DNA from: a virus
Length of the DNA: 26,219 bases
Direction: 5' to 3' (one strand)
Virus record (IMG/VR): IMGVR_UViG_3300001533_000370
Span: 1 to 26,219 of that record
In this document: piece by piece, positions 6,614 to 13,982 of the stretch
Layout of the letters: every line of letters begins with the position of its first letter
How positions within the stretch are numbered: position 1 is the first letter of the stretch
Made by a program: the position numbers and the translations under genes
The notes under the pieces: generated by a model
Database searches by the model: none
Told to the model about the DNA's origin: nothing
The model's input: only the letters and a program-made list of their open reading frames with translations

Positions 6614-6654
6614 ATTGCGCTCCTTTGTTATTATTTTTGCCAGCTTTTGAATCT

Positions 6655-6683
6655 AATATACCCCACTTTTACGGGCATGGCAA
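6655..6683 (-). promoter_or_regulatory. sigma70-like promoter of the recombination operon
   Basis: On the minus strand, TTGCCA (6683-6678) and TATATT (6660-6655) are separated by 17 bases, close to the TTGACA-17-TATAAT consensus. Transcription would begin about 35-40 bases before the ATPase ATG at 6613, leaving a normal leader with AAAGGAG. It drives the leftward operon. Confidence 0.7.
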
Positions 6684-6714
6684 GAAATAATTTTACAGGT
6701 TTAAAAAAATATAA

Positions 6715-6730
6715 TTGCGCTTTAACGCAA
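6715..6730. promoter_or_regulatory. candidate operator, TTGCG-N6-CGCAA
   Basis: A 16-bp inverted repeat, TTGCG at 6715-6719 and CGCAA at 6726-6730, lies between the two divergent promoters and beside the gene for a small HTH protein. Position and size suit a dimeric repressor site. It occurs once, and binding is inference. Confidence 0.4.
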
Positions 6731-6745
6731 AGGTAAAAAAAGCTA

Positions 6746-6774
6746 TTGACCTCAACAAAAGCCTAATGTATTCA
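6746..6774 (+). promoter_or_regulatory. sigma70-like promoter of the replication operon
   Basis: TTGACC at 6746-6751 and TATTCA at 6769-6774 are separated by 17 bases. The expected transcription start falls at about 6780-6782, on the ATG at 6781 of the HTH gene. The first gene would then be leaderless or nearly so. The AT-rich stretch 6687-6716 upstream could also help polymerase binding. Confidence 0.65.
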
Positions 6775-6780
6775 GGAACC

Positions 6781-7086
6781 ATGAAACTAATCTTGAATAC
6801 CAAAAAAATACAGAAAGAGCTTGAACGCCAGGGCAAAACCAAGGCATGGCTGGCCCGGCAACTGGGGATAAGCCGCCAAAACCTGCATTATATTCTGACT
6901 GCCCGGCCGGTATCTAAAACCGTAAGGATGGCTGAGGTGTTTGAGTTTGAGCCAAACAACCGCCATCCGCCCTGGCGGAGTAAACAAACCCCGGCTCGTA
7001 AGCGGGCAGCATGCCAGTCTGAGTGTGCCGTTGTAGAGAAGGGCGGGATTCTTTTAACCCTTAACATTGGAGGGCAACATGAATAA
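6781..7086 (+). CDS. Cro-like XRE-family HTH regulator
   Basis: A 101-residue protein from ATG 6781. Residues about 6-52 form a Cro/C1-type helix-turn-helix: ELERQGKTKAWLARQLGISRQNLHYIL, then a helix ending near VRMAEVFEFEP. It is the first gene of the rightward replication operon, divergent from the recombination operon, which is the place of Cro in lambdoid phages. It would bind the divergent control region and tune early transcription. The last 40 residues are odd (Arg- and Cys-rich, ending beyond the start of the next gene) and are not typical of the family, so the natural protein may be shorter or the tail may be frame-altered. An in-frame start further upstream at 6715 is less likely because it includes the promoter. 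Confidence 0.75.
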   Translation: MKLILNTKKIQKELERQGKTKAWLARQLGISRQNLHYILTARPVSKTVRMAEVFEFEPNNRHPPWRSKQTPARKRAACQSECAVVEKGGILLTLNIGGQHE

Positions 7087-7327
7087 AAACCTTGGCCCGT
7101 TTCTCCGATGCCTCGACGATTTACGGGATAAGCCTTGCACGGTTGTATTAAATGACAACCCGCCAGAACTACCGTTGTCTGAAGCTGCAAAATGTATTGC
7201 GTTAATAGATGACCAAGAAATTGCCTGCGGCGCGTCAGGCAGAGATGCTCAACTAGAAATAGACCATATATATCCTGTGGAATATGCTGATGGGGTGTTT
7301 TTTGGCGGAGGTGGGGTGATAATATGA
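7079..7327 (+). CDS. hypothetical early protein
   Basis: An 82-residue protein, MNKNLGPFLRCLDDLRDK onward. ATG 7079 is chosen because GGAGGG stands 4 bases upstream; a TTG at 7067 would include that site. The sequence is acidic, with two Pro-rich turns and a Gly-rich hydrophobic end (GVFFGGGGVII). No family is recognised. It overlaps the end of the HTH gene by 8 bases and the initiator gene by 4 bases (ATGA), so it is part of the replication operon. Confidence 0.6.
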   Translation: MNKNLGPFLRCLDDLRDKPCTVVLNDNPPELPLSEAAKCIALIDDQEIACGASGRDAQLEIDHIYPVEYADGVFFGGGGVII

Positions 7328-8223
7328 GTCAATATGCTGCGATAGCTCCAACATTCTGGAATGGAGAGACTGGGAAAAAGATACGTCAAAGAGGCATCGA
7401 AGCCCAAATTGTAGCTCTTTACCTTGTATCTTCCCCACACAGAAACGCCCTGGGCTTGTATTACCTACCCAAAATACTGATTTCACACGAGGTTGGCATC
7501 CCCTTAGAAGGGGCTTCGAAGGCCCTTCGAAGCCTCATCGAAGGGGGGTTTTGCGCCTATGATGAGGCCTCAGAGGTGGTTTTTGTCTATGAAATGGCAA
7601 AATATCAGATCGGAAAACAGCTCAAGCCTGGGGATAATCGGGTCAGATGGATCAATGAGAAGTATGCTGAGCTTCCTAAAAACCCGTTTTTAAAAGATTT
7701 TTATGACAAATACGGGGAGGCTTTTCATATCGAAAAGCGGAGAAACGGCAAGCCCCTTCGAAGCCCCTTGGAAGGCCCTTCGAAGCCAGACTCAGATACA
7801 GACTCAGATACAGACTCAGATACAGACTCAGATACAGAAGATTGCTCGGAGCTGCCAAGCACCTCCGAGCCGGCCGGCCCGCTCAAGGAAGATCCTGTTT
7901 TAAAAATTCCACTGATTTCCAAAGACGAACACCCGGTCTACCAGTCAGACATCGATGAATGGCAGGAGGCTTATCCTGCAGTTGAAGTTTTGCAGGAGCT
8001 TAAAAATATCCGGCAATGGAACATATCGAACCCAAAAAAACAAAAAACAAAATCCGGGATCCGGAAACATATCACCAACTGGCTTGCAAAAGAACAGGAC
8101 CGAGGGGGTAATGCCCGTTACCCACCTGGTGGAAACGAAAAAACTGCGACAATGAGTCCGAAGCAGAAGCACAATCTTCGTGTTTTGCAAAAAGTCAGGG
8201 AGGATCTTTATGGAAACCAGTGA
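7324..8223 (+). CDS. O-like phage replication initiator
   Basis: A 299-residue protein. The N-terminal 125 residues have the pattern of phage winged-helix replication proteins (TGKKIRQRGIEAQIVALYLVSSPHRNALGLYYLP, then EGASKALRSLIEGGFCAYDEASEVVFV). A low-complexity linker of four Asp-Ser-Asp-Thr units at about 155-170 joins it to a C-terminal part with TKSGIRKHITNWLAKEQ, which is typical of helicase-recruiting regions in O/DnaD-type proteins. It would bind the origin, probably repeats inside its own gene, and bring in helicase with the next gene product. It starts in an ATGA overlap and its end overlaps the next gene by 14 bases. Confidence 0.78.
   Translation: MSQYAAIAPTFWNGETGKKIRQRGIEAQIVALYLVSSPHRNALGLYYLPKILISHEVGIPLEGASKALRSLIEGGFCAYDEASEVVFVYEMAKYQIGKQLKPGDNRVRWINEKYAELPKNPFLKDFYDKYGEAFHIEKRRNGKPLRSPLEGPSKPDSDTDSDTDSDTDSDTEDCSELPSTSEPAGPLKEDPVLKIPLISKDEHPVYQSDIDEWQEAYPAVEVLQELKNIRQWNISNPKKQKTKSGIRKHITNWLAKEQDRGGNARYPPGGNEKTATMSPKQKHNLRVLQKVREDLYGNQ
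7512..7534. repeat. 11-bp inverted repeat, iteron-like
   Basis: GGCTTCGAAGG at 7512-7522, one base, then CCTTCGAAGCC at 7524-7534: a perfect 11-bp palindromic pair inside the replication initiator gene. The same 11-mer CCTTCGAAGCC returns as tandem copies at 7755-7787. Confidence 0.85.
7676..7713. other. AT-rich stretch between repeat clusters, possible unwinding element
   Basis: The segment is mostly A/T, with AAAAACCC then TTTTTAAAAG and TTTTTATGAC. It lies between the two TTCGAAGG-type repeat clusters in the initiator gene. The arrangement resembles the AT-rich part of a lambda-type origin. Its role is inference from position. Confidence 0.35.
7755..7787. repeat. three tandem 11-bp iterons
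   Basis: CCTTCGAAGCC at 7755-7765, CCTTGGAAGGC at 7766-7776 (two mismatches) and CCTTCGAAGCC at 7777-7787 lie head to tail. They share the 11-mer of the 7512-7534 palindrome. They are candidate binding sites for the protein encoded by the same gene. Confidence 0.8.
7788..7835 (+). repeat. four perfect 12-bp tandem repeats
   Basis: The unit AGACTCAGATAC occurs four times without mismatch at 7788-7799, 7800-7811, 7812-7823 and 7824-7835, directly after the 11-bp iterons. It encodes the DSDT linker of the initiator. Identity at the nucleotide level points to recent expansion or to a DNA-level role such as an origin. Confidence 0.9.
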
Positions 8224-8764
8224 ATTTAACGAGCTTGCAGAAATTATGTTCGGCTTGGCCGGAAACTTTGGGGATACCATAGATGAATACACCGTCAAGA
8301 TGTGGCTTCGATGTTTTGAGTCTGATGGGGTCACTATTGATCAGATTCGAAAAGCCGCAATAAAGATCATGCAAAATGCAGAATTTCCAAAGATGCCCAC
8401 TTATGGACAGTTCCGGAAATACATCTTTGGGTCCGAGAGGGACAACGCACAAGTGCAAGCCGATGTGGTACTGGTGACGCTCCAGCAGAATGGCAGCCGC
8501 GTTAAGCCAAAGTTTTTAGATCCAGTCACAGACCACCTAATGTCAACTCGATGGAAATGGAGCCGGTGGGCATCAACTGTGCTCGAAGATGAAATCAAGT
8601 GGTGGAGAAAAGAGTTTGTGGAAGCATATCAGAGTTATGCAAATAACCCGGAGAACGTGGAGTATGTGCAGAGGCTGACGGCCCCGGAACGGCTGCAGAA
8701 ACTCGTGTCCGGGATAGGAGCGGAAAACCGCGAACAACAGGACACCGCATTAATCGAGGAGTGA
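8210..8764 (+). CDS. putative helicase loader (lambda P/G39P-like)
   Basis: A 184-residue protein from ATG 8210, with GGAGG 5 bases upstream. The N-terminal 75 residues form a helical domain in the style of phage helicase loaders such as G39P and the C-terminal part of P proteins: NELAEIMFGLAGNF, then WLRCFESDGVTIDQIRKAAIKIM, then FPKMPTYGQFRKYI. The rest is Trp-rich and helical. Position right after the initiator, with a 14-base overlap, matches the O-P gene order of lambdoid phages, where the P product brings DnaB to the origin. The family match is weak, so the function rests partly on context. Confidence 0.55.
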   Translation: METSEFNELAEIMFGLAGNFGDTIDEYTVKMWLRCFESDGVTIDQIRKAAIKIMQNAEFPKMPTYGQFRKYIFGSERDNAQVQADVVLVTLQQNGSRVKPKFLDPVTDHLMSTRWKWSRWASTVLEDEIKWWRKEFVEAYQSYANNPENVEYVQRLTAPERLQKLVSGIGAENREQQDTALIEE

Positions 8765-8766
8765 AA

Positions 8767-9153
8767 ATGACTGAAATAGCATCAATCCAGGTGGCACGAA
8801 AATTTCCAATAGCTAAGGGCGGCCGGCACCGTAAAGAGCCAGGCCAGATGAACAACACGGAAAAAGAATATGCTGCGGTTCTTGAAGCGGCCAAACATGC
8901 CGGGGATATTTTATGGTATGCCTATGAATCCATAAAGCTCCAACTGGCGAAAAAGACATGGCTGACGGTGGATTTCTTCATTATGAACGCCCAGGGCGAG
9001 CTTGAGGCCCATGAGGTTAAAGGCGGGTTTTGGGAAGATGATGCAAGGGTGAAGATGAAAGTTGCGGCTGAAAAGTATCCGTTCCGGATTGTGGCCGTCC
9101 AGAAGTTGCCGAAGAAGCACGGGGGCGGATGGAAAACGGAAGAATTTAATTAA
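8767..9153 (+). CDS. DUF1064 family putative endonuclease
   Basis: A 128-residue protein. From residue about 28 it matches DUF1064: NTEKEYAAVLEAAKHAGDILWYAYE, then LTVDFFIMNAQGELEAHEVKGGFWEDDARVK, then FRIVAVQK. The D...E-V-K pattern is the active-site arrangement of PD-(D/E)XK nucleases, so DNA branch or end processing is likely, as proposed for this family in phages. ATG 8767 is preferred to GTG 8761 because GAGGAG (8755-8760) gives correct spacing only to the former. It is the last gene of the replication operon; about 100 bases without a clear gene follow. Confidence 0.8.
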   Translation: MTEIASIQVARKFPIAKGGRHRKEPGQMNNTEKEYAAVLEAAKHAGDILWYAYESIKLQLAKKTWLTVDFFIMNAQGELEAHEVKGGFWEDDARVKMKVAAEKYPFRIVAVQKLPKKHGGGWKTEEFN

Positions 9154-9256
9154 AGGAAGCCGGAGGCGGAATACCGGGAGTGGTAACACAATAAAATGCT
9201 TGACATTTTAGGGATTTTGTGGACACGGTTAAAGAAATGAAAAGCGAAGGATTGAG
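9154..9256. other. short gene-free gap before terminase
   Basis: About 100 bases between the DUF1064 gene and terS. It holds an exact TTGACA at 9200-9205, but no matching -10 hexamer at 16-18 bases, and a GAAGGA just before terS. There is no hairpin with a T-run and no convincing short gene. It might hold the packaging recognition site, which cannot be seen from sequence. Confidence 0.3.
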
Positions 9257-9832
9257 ATGGGAAGGCAACAGTTAACTAAAAATCAGCAAATATTTGTGGA
9301 TGAATATTTAAAAGACCGCAACGGGACACGAGCGTATAAGGCAGCTTATAAGACTTGCAAGAGAGATGAATCTGCCCGCGTTAATGCATCTAAATTACTA
9401 ACAAAAACTAGCATTAGCGATGTTATAGCCGAAGGGTTAGCAGAAATTCACAAAGAGGCCAGGATTGAAGCTGCTGATATACGCAGGGAGCTTGCAAGAA
9501 TCGGTTTTTCGGATATTCGCAACATCTTTGATGAAAACGGCCGACTCAAGCGCCCTGAAGAATGGGATGATGAGGTGGCCGCTGCGGTGTCTTCTGTGGA
9601 AGTTGTTACGCGTTCGCTCGGTGAGGGAGAAGTTGAATACGTTCACAAGATCAAGACATGGGACAAGAAAGGATCATTAGAGCTGCTCGGCAAGGAATTA
9701 AAGATGTTTACTGACAAGGTAGATCTTTCCTCAAGCGATGGCACTATGACCCCGCGAATAGACGCAAGCAAACTTTCAGACCAAGCCCTTCAGGAGTTAA
9801 TGGATGCCCGCAACGGCAACAGAAATAAGTGA
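9257..9832 (+). CDS. terS: terminase small subunit
   Basis: A 191-residue protein of the Terminase_2 type. The N-terminal DNA-binding region reads LTKNQQIFVDEYLKDRNGTRAYKAAYKTC, then ARVNASKLLTKTSI, residues about 6-55, followed by a central oligomerisation part and a C-terminal SDQALQELMDARNGN. It recognises phage DNA and loads the large subunit for packaging. The ATG at 9257 has GAAGGA upstream. It overlaps the large subunit gene by 29 bases, the usual order. Confidence 0.88.
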   Translation: MGRQQLTKNQQIFVDEYLKDRNGTRAYKAAYKTCKRDESARVNASKLLTKTSISDVIAEGLAEIHKEARIEAADIRRELARIGFSDIRNIFDENGRLKRPEEWDDEVAAAVSSVEVVTRSLGEGEVEYVHKIKTWDKKGSLELLGKELKMFTDKVDLSSSDGTMTPRIDASKLSDQALQELMDARNGNRNK

Positions 9833-11258
9833 GCAGGAGTGTCAGGCGATAGAGCGTGAGTATTACCGTCGCAACCTGCTTGCGTTAGTCCAGGCCAATA
9901 TTCCAAATTATGAAGCCGGATGGATACATCATGTTATCGCAGACGAGCTTCAATCGTTTTTCCGTGACGTGATAGACAAAAAATCCCCCCGGTTGATGCT
10001 CATGGTTCCACCCCGGCATGGCAAAACAGAGCTTGCGTCAAAACACTTTCCTGCTTGGGCTTTTGCAAATCACCCAGACCTGTCAATTATCGGCGCGTCA
10101 TATGCCAGCGATTTAGCGGCAAGGGTTAATCGTGACGTGCAACGGATCATAGATGGCGCAACATACCGATACGCTTTCCCCGATATCAGACTTAACAGTA
10201 AGACCGTTCGATCTACATTCGAAGGTACCCATCTAAGAAACAGCGAAATATTCGAAATAGTTGGCTTCTCCGGCAGCTATAGGGGCGCGGGTGTAGGCCA
10301 AGGTATTACCGGTATGGGTGCCGATATTTTAATCATTGACGATCCGATCAAAGACGCAGAGCAGGCAAGATCAGTCCGGAGCAGGGAGTCAATATGGGAG
10401 TGGTACACGTCGACCGCATATACCCGGCTGTCTCCGGGAGCTGGCGTGCTGGTTATTATGACCCGGTGGCACGAGGATGATTTATGCGGGCGCTTGCTCG
10501 ATGCTCAGGAGGCCGATGGCGATCAGTGGCGCGTGTTAAGATTCCCGGCAATAGCTGAAGGCGATGAAGAATATCGCAAAAAAGGGGAAGCATTACACCC
10601 GAAAAGATATTCGCTTGAGCGACTTGAGGCAATCAGAAAAGCGGTAGGCGAATACGTATGGGCATCCCTTTACCAACAGCGCCCAGCCCCAAGAGGCGGC
10701 GGCATGTTCCCCGTTGATAAATTTGGTATATTAGATCACCATCCGGCAAAAAAAGAGATATCGGCAAGTATTAGATACTGGGATAAGGCAGGCACACGAG
10801 ACGGTGGGGCGTATACAGCAGGCGTGTTGATGCACAGATCGAAAGATGGTACGTTCGTGATATCAGACGTTCAGCGCGGGCAATGGGGCGCGTTGGAACG
10901 TGAGCGTAGGATCAAGCAAACAGCGCAGGTAGACGGCTATGGTGTGGCCGTATGGGTAGAGCAAGAGCCGGGCAGTGGCGGTAAAGAGTCAGCCGAAAAT
11001 ACGATCCGGCAGCTTGCCGGGTTCAACGTCCGGGCAGACAGGGTGACAGGCGACAAGGAAAGCCGGGCTGAACCGTATGCAGCACAGGTCCAGGGCGGTA
11101 ACGTGTATCTTGTGCGGGCAGAATGGAACCGGGCCTTTTTGGGCGAACATGAGACTTTTCCGGCTGGACAATACAAGGATCAAGTAGATGCGGCAGCCGG
11201 GGCTTTTGCGAAGCTGTTAGACTGGGGCGCTGGCATTGCCGGGTTAACACAGATGTGA
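9804..11258 (+). CDS. terL: terminase large subunit
   Basis: A 484-residue packaging motor. Walker A VPPRHGKTE lies at residues about 68-76 and Walker B ILIIDD at about 175-180, with a coupling region VLVIMTRWHEDDL at about 215-227. The C-terminal RNase H-like nuclease shows RYWDKAG (Asp 327), VEQEPGSGGK (about 385-394) and YKDQVDAAAGAF (about 457-468). It translocates DNA into the prohead and cuts concatemers. CAGGAG at 9791-9796 supports ATG 9804. Length and motifs are complete. Confidence 0.95.
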   Translation: MPATATEISEQECQAIEREYYRRNLLALVQANIPNYEAGWIHHVIADELQSFFRDVIDKKSPRLMLMVPPRHGKTELASKHFPAWAFANHPDLSIIGASYASDLAARVNRDVQRIIDGATYRYAFPDIRLNSKTVRSTFEGTHLRNSEIFEIVGFSGSYRGAGVGQGITGMGADILIIDDPIKDAEQARSVRSRESIWEWYTSTAYTRLSPGAGVLVIMTRWHEDDLCGRLLDAQEADGDQWRVLRFPAIAEGDEEYRKKGEALHPKRYSLERLEAIRKAVGEYVWASLYQQRPAPRGGGMFPVDKFGILDHHPAKKEISASIRYWDKAGTRDGGAYTAGVLMHRSKDGTFVISDVQRGQWGALERERRIKQTAQVDGYGVAVWVEQEPGSGGKESAENTIRQLAGFNVRADRVTGDKESRAEPYAAQVQGGNVYLVRAEWNRAFLGEHETFPAGQYKDQVDAAAGAFAKLLDWGAGIAGLTQM

Positions 11259-11265
11259 GGACAGT

Positions 11266-12510
11266 ATGAATAAAATTAAATCAATAGGTTCAGACGGCTG
11301 GAAAAACCTGCTATCCGGTTTCGGCACAAAGCACGACCCGACAAGCTACAGTGAGCCAGGGGCAACCATGCGCTTGCCAAAAACCTATGTTGAGCGCATT
11401 TACCGCAGCGATGGCATAGGCCGCAGGATAGTTGATGTTCCGGCAGAAGACATGACCCGCGAATGGGTAACGGTATCGGGGCAGGACGGACAGGCGCGAA
11501 TGCAACAGCTCCGAAATATCCACGCCCAACAGCAGGTCAATAAGGCCCTCCGGTGGGCCGGGCTGTACGGGGGTGCCATTATTGTTCTTGGCATTGATGA
11601 TGGTCGCAACCTTGACACGCCGGTAGGTAGCCGGGTTCGGGGTGTATATTTTGCCCATGTATATGACAGCTGGCAGGTGTATTATACCACGCAAGACCTG
11701 TATCAAGATCCGATGTCCGAGAAATACGGCAAGCCGGAATATGTCACCGTCCAGCCGATTTCCGGGACCTCCTACAAAGTGCATGAGTCGCGGATATTGT
11801 GGTTTGACGGCGAAGATGTGCCGGATCGCGTGCGCCAGAAAAATAACGGGTGGGGTGACAGTAAGCTGCAGGGTGTGACCGATAGCCTTTCAAGGTATGC
11901 CGAGGCAATGGGCGGCGTGTCAAATATCATCCGGGATTTTGTAACACCAGTTTTGGGCATGAAAAACTTGTCTGATTTGATCGCATCCGGGCAGGAAGAA
12001 ATAGTCCGCAAACGCCTTGAAATCCTTGGCCTGTCACAGTCCATGCTCAACATCCGGCTCATTGACGCTGAAATGGAGACATACAGTAAGCAGGCATCGA
12101 GCGTGGCAGGTATGGATAAGTTGCTCGAAGAGCTCAAGCACAATATCAGCGCATGTACCGGCATACCTCAAACCCGGCTTTTCGGGCGGTCTCCAGGGGG
12201 GCAGAACGCAACCGGGGAATCTGATCTTACGAACTGGTATGACACGGTACGATCCGAGCAGCAGGACAAGATGATACCGGCAGTGGAACGCATTGTATTG
12301 CTACTTGATTTGTCAGCCGGCAGTATACCGGATGATCGCAAGATTGAACCCTGCCCACTCTGGCAGCCATCCGAGCAGGAACGGGCAACAACGGCAAAGA
12401 CCATCACTGAAGCAACCGCAACGGCCCTTGATTACGGATTGATTACCGTGGAGGCTGGGAGCAGGACGCTTGAACAACATGGCATTGATACGGGGATGGA
12501 GGACGCATGA
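11266..12510 (+). CDS. portal protein (DUF1073 family)
   Basis: A 414-residue portal of the DUF1073/Phage_portal_3 type. The N-terminus has YRSDGIGRRIVDVPAEDMTREW, then RWAGLYGGAIIVLGIDDGR. The centre has VYDSWQVYY and SRILWFDGEDVP. The C-terminal part has IPQTRLFGRSPGGQNATGESDLTNWYDTVR, a strong family signature. It forms the dodecameric ring at the head vertex. No fused Acb1-like phosphodiesterase domain is evident at this length. It starts 7 bases after terL with GAGGA, and its end overlaps the exported-protein gene by 4 bases. Confidence 0.9.
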   Translation: MNKIKSIGSDGWKNLLSGFGTKHDPTSYSEPGATMRLPKTYVERIYRSDGIGRRIVDVPAEDMTREWVTVSGQDGQARMQQLRNIHAQQQVNKALRWAGLYGGAIIVLGIDDGRNLDTPVGSRVRGVYFAHVYDSWQVYYTTQDLYQDPMSEKYGKPEYVTVQPISGTSYKVHESRILWFDGEDVPDRVRQKNNGWGDSKLQGVTDSLSRYAEAMGGVSNIIRDFVTPVLGMKNLSDLIASGQEEIVRKRLEILGLSQSMLNIRLIDAEMETYSKQASSVAGMDKLLEELKHNISACTGIPQTRLFGRSPGGQNATGESDLTNWYDTVRSEQQDKMIPAVERIVLLLDLSAGSIPDDRKIEPCPLWQPSEQERATTAKTITEATATALDYGLITVEAGSRTLEQHGIDTGMEDA

Positions 12511-12839
12511 AAAAGCTGATTATAGCATTGATCGTTATCGTTATTGCAGCACCGGCTTTGGGGTTTGAGCGCACCCGGCAGGAGTCGTCACAGGAAGTAT
12601 GCAACGCTGAAGCATACGAGATAGACGAAGGCGTGTATTTGTCCTGCTACCCTACCACAACCAGGCATCTGAATATATCAGTCGTAACAAACAGGCCGAT
12701 CAAGATTATGATAGCGCTCGACTATAAGGGTGAAGAAGTGGCGCGCTTCGGTCCCTGGGAGATCAACAACAGGATAGCCGATTCCGTCATTGAAGTGCCG
12801 AGAAAGTTTGACAACCTTGTGGGCTGGGAAACGAAGTGA
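12507..12839 (+). CDS. exported protein of unknown function in the head operon
   Basis: A 110-residue protein with a classical Sec signal peptide: MKK, a hydrophobic core of about 13 residues, then APALG before FERTRQ, so cleavage is likely near residue 19. The mature part of about 91 residues has two Cys (in EVCNAEAY and YLSCYP), which could form a disulfide in the periplasm, and a beta-rich look. It resembles no head protein I know. It lies between portal and Mu F-like genes with 4-base overlaps on both sides, so it is expressed with the structural genes. An envelope-directed role such as superinfection exclusion is possible but unproven. Confidence 0.7.
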   Translation: MKKLIIALIVIVIAAPALGFERTRQESSQEVCNAEAYEIDEGVYLSCYPTTTRHLNISVVTNRPIKIMIALDYKGEEVARFGPWEINNRIADSVIEVPRKFDNLVGWETK

Positions 12840-13717
12840 AGCCCCGCGCTGACGATAAAAAGACCCCCGCCCGTGAACAGCTAATCCGGGCCGCCAAGCA
12901 GCGCATGGCTGATAAGGGCCGCCGGGGATTGATGCGCAAGCCGCCCCGCCCCCGCAGGCCGGAGGGGATCAGGCGCAAATACCGGGCAAGGCTGCGTGAC
13001 CTGGTGCGTGCAATCGAGCGTGAAATACAAGACAAGGTAAAGCCGAATATCAAGGGCTTGCTCGAAGAGGCCGGAACGCGTGATGATGGTATCCGGGCCG
13101 ATGGGTGGCCGCAACGGGTAGCTGAAATGATGGCCGCGACAAGACCCGCCATTGACCGGGAGCTTGACAGCCTAGAGGAACAGATCCCCGAGCTTGCAAA
13201 AGAGCTTGAGCAGTTTAGTGAGGATGATCTAAGTCGACAATTCCGGGCCGTGATGGGTGTGTCTCCAACATTTACAAAGCCGATTGATGATAAGATAGAT
13301 AGCTGGATTGCCAGCAATTCGCGGCTAATCCGCACGCTAACAGACGATCTTGTCTCAGATGTTGAGGGCATCCTACAGCGTGAAGTCAGACGCGGAACGA
13401 ATATCCGAGATATCACGCGCATGATCAACAAGCAAACCGGTAACGGGCATTTCAGGGCAGAGCGCATAGCCAGAACAGAATGTGGTCAGCTTTATAGCCA
13501 GATCACAAAGACCCGGAACGAAGAGATCGGCATTACAAAATTTGAGTGGATCACGTCAACAGATGAGCGTGTACGAGATAGCCATGAGGCCCGGCACGGT
13601 AAGATATATGATTATGACAATCCGCCGGACGGAGAATTGCCCGGAGACGCTATCAACTGCAGGTGCAGCCAGAGGGCCGCCACAGAAGAACTTTTACGGG
13701 AAATCGAGGAGAGCTGA
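12836..13717 (+). CDS. Mu F-like head morphogenesis protein
   Basis: A 293-residue minor head protein of the phage Mu gpF type. The C-terminal domain has the family pattern ERIARTECGQLYSQITK, then WITSTDERVRDSHEARHGKIYDYDNPP, ending in GDAINCRCSQRA. The N-terminal 60 residues are very basic (Arg/Lys/Pro-rich), compatible with DNA or scaffold contact. It is thought to help assemble proheads, acting near the portal. It starts at GTG 12836 in a GTGA overlap with the previous gene, and its TGA overlaps the next ATG. Confidence 0.88.
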   Translation: MKPRADDKKTPAREQLIRAAKQRMADKGRRGLMRKPPRPRRPEGIRRKYRARLRDLVRAIEREIQDKVKPNIKGLLEEAGTRDDGIRADGWPQRVAEMMAATRPAIDRELDSLEEQIPELAKELEQFSEDDLSRQFRAVMGVSPTFTKPIDDKIDSWIASNSRLIRTLTDDLVSDVEGILQREVRRGTNIRDITRMINKQTGNGHFRAERIARTECGQLYSQITKTRNEEIGITKFEWITSTDERVRDSHEARHGKIYDYDNPPDGELPGDAINCRCSQRAATEELLREIEES

Positions 13718-13899
13718 TGACCGGGATCTATGAACGGCGCAGGCGGTGGGTTGAAACATTTCTTCGGCAGTTTTACGACGAGCAGAAGTCCGGGCGGGTT
13801 ACGATTCACTTTGACCCCACGGGGCTGCCATGCAAGATCGAGCCGACGCCGGTCTATAAGCCTCCCAAGCCGGGAATGCGGAAGATCGAAACAGGATAG
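13717..13899 (+). CDS. small hypothetical protein
   Basis: A 60-residue, basic protein, MTGIYERRRRWVETFLRQF onward. ATG 13717 overlaps the TGA of the Mu F-like gene and follows GAGGAGAG. The frame is open further upstream, but that overlaps the well-defined end of the previous gene. The C-terminal half is Pro-rich (EPTPVYKPPKPGMRK). No family is recognised. It is the last gene before a promoter and terminator pair, so it closes the packaging operon. Confidence 0.6.
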   Translation: MTGIYERRRRWVETFLRQFYDEQKSGRVTIHFDPTGLPCKIEPTPVYKPPKPGMRKIETG

Positions 13900-13908
13900 A
13901 ATTAATAC

Positions 13909-13937
13909 TTGACAATCGCAAAAAACTATGATTTGAT
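13909..13937 (+). promoter_or_regulatory. sigma70-like promoter
   Basis: A perfect -35 hexamer TTGACA at 13909-13914 is followed after 17 bases by TTTGAT at 13932-13937 (4 of 6 matches to TATAAT). Transcripts would start near 13944, ahead of the terminator at 13983-14021 and the protease/scaffold gene. Confidence 0.55.
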
Positions 13938-13982
13938 GCATGAAAACCAGCGTACATAGGCGCGGCCCAACGTATCAAAACG

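Noticed and set aside
6089-6736. 215-residue plus-strand frame opposite the ATPase gene
   Set aside because: It is antisense to the well-supported SbcC-like gene, and its length follows from the skewed codon use on the other strand.
6966-6979. Small hairpin TCCGC/GCGGA in the HTH gene as a terminator
   Set aside because: The stem is only five base pairs and no T-run follows.
7788-7835. Tandem 12-bp repeats as a CRISPR array
   Set aside because: There are no spacers between units and the repeats are in-frame coding sequence for a DSDT linker.
9200-9228. Promoter for terS with TTGACA at 9200
   Set aside because: No acceptable -10 hexamer lies at 16-18 bases downstream; ACACGG occupies the place.
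11266-12510. Portal gene fused to an anti-CBASS Acb1 domain
   Set aside because: The 414-residue length and sequence cover only the DUF1073 portal; I see no extra phosphodiesterase-like domain or HxT motif pair.
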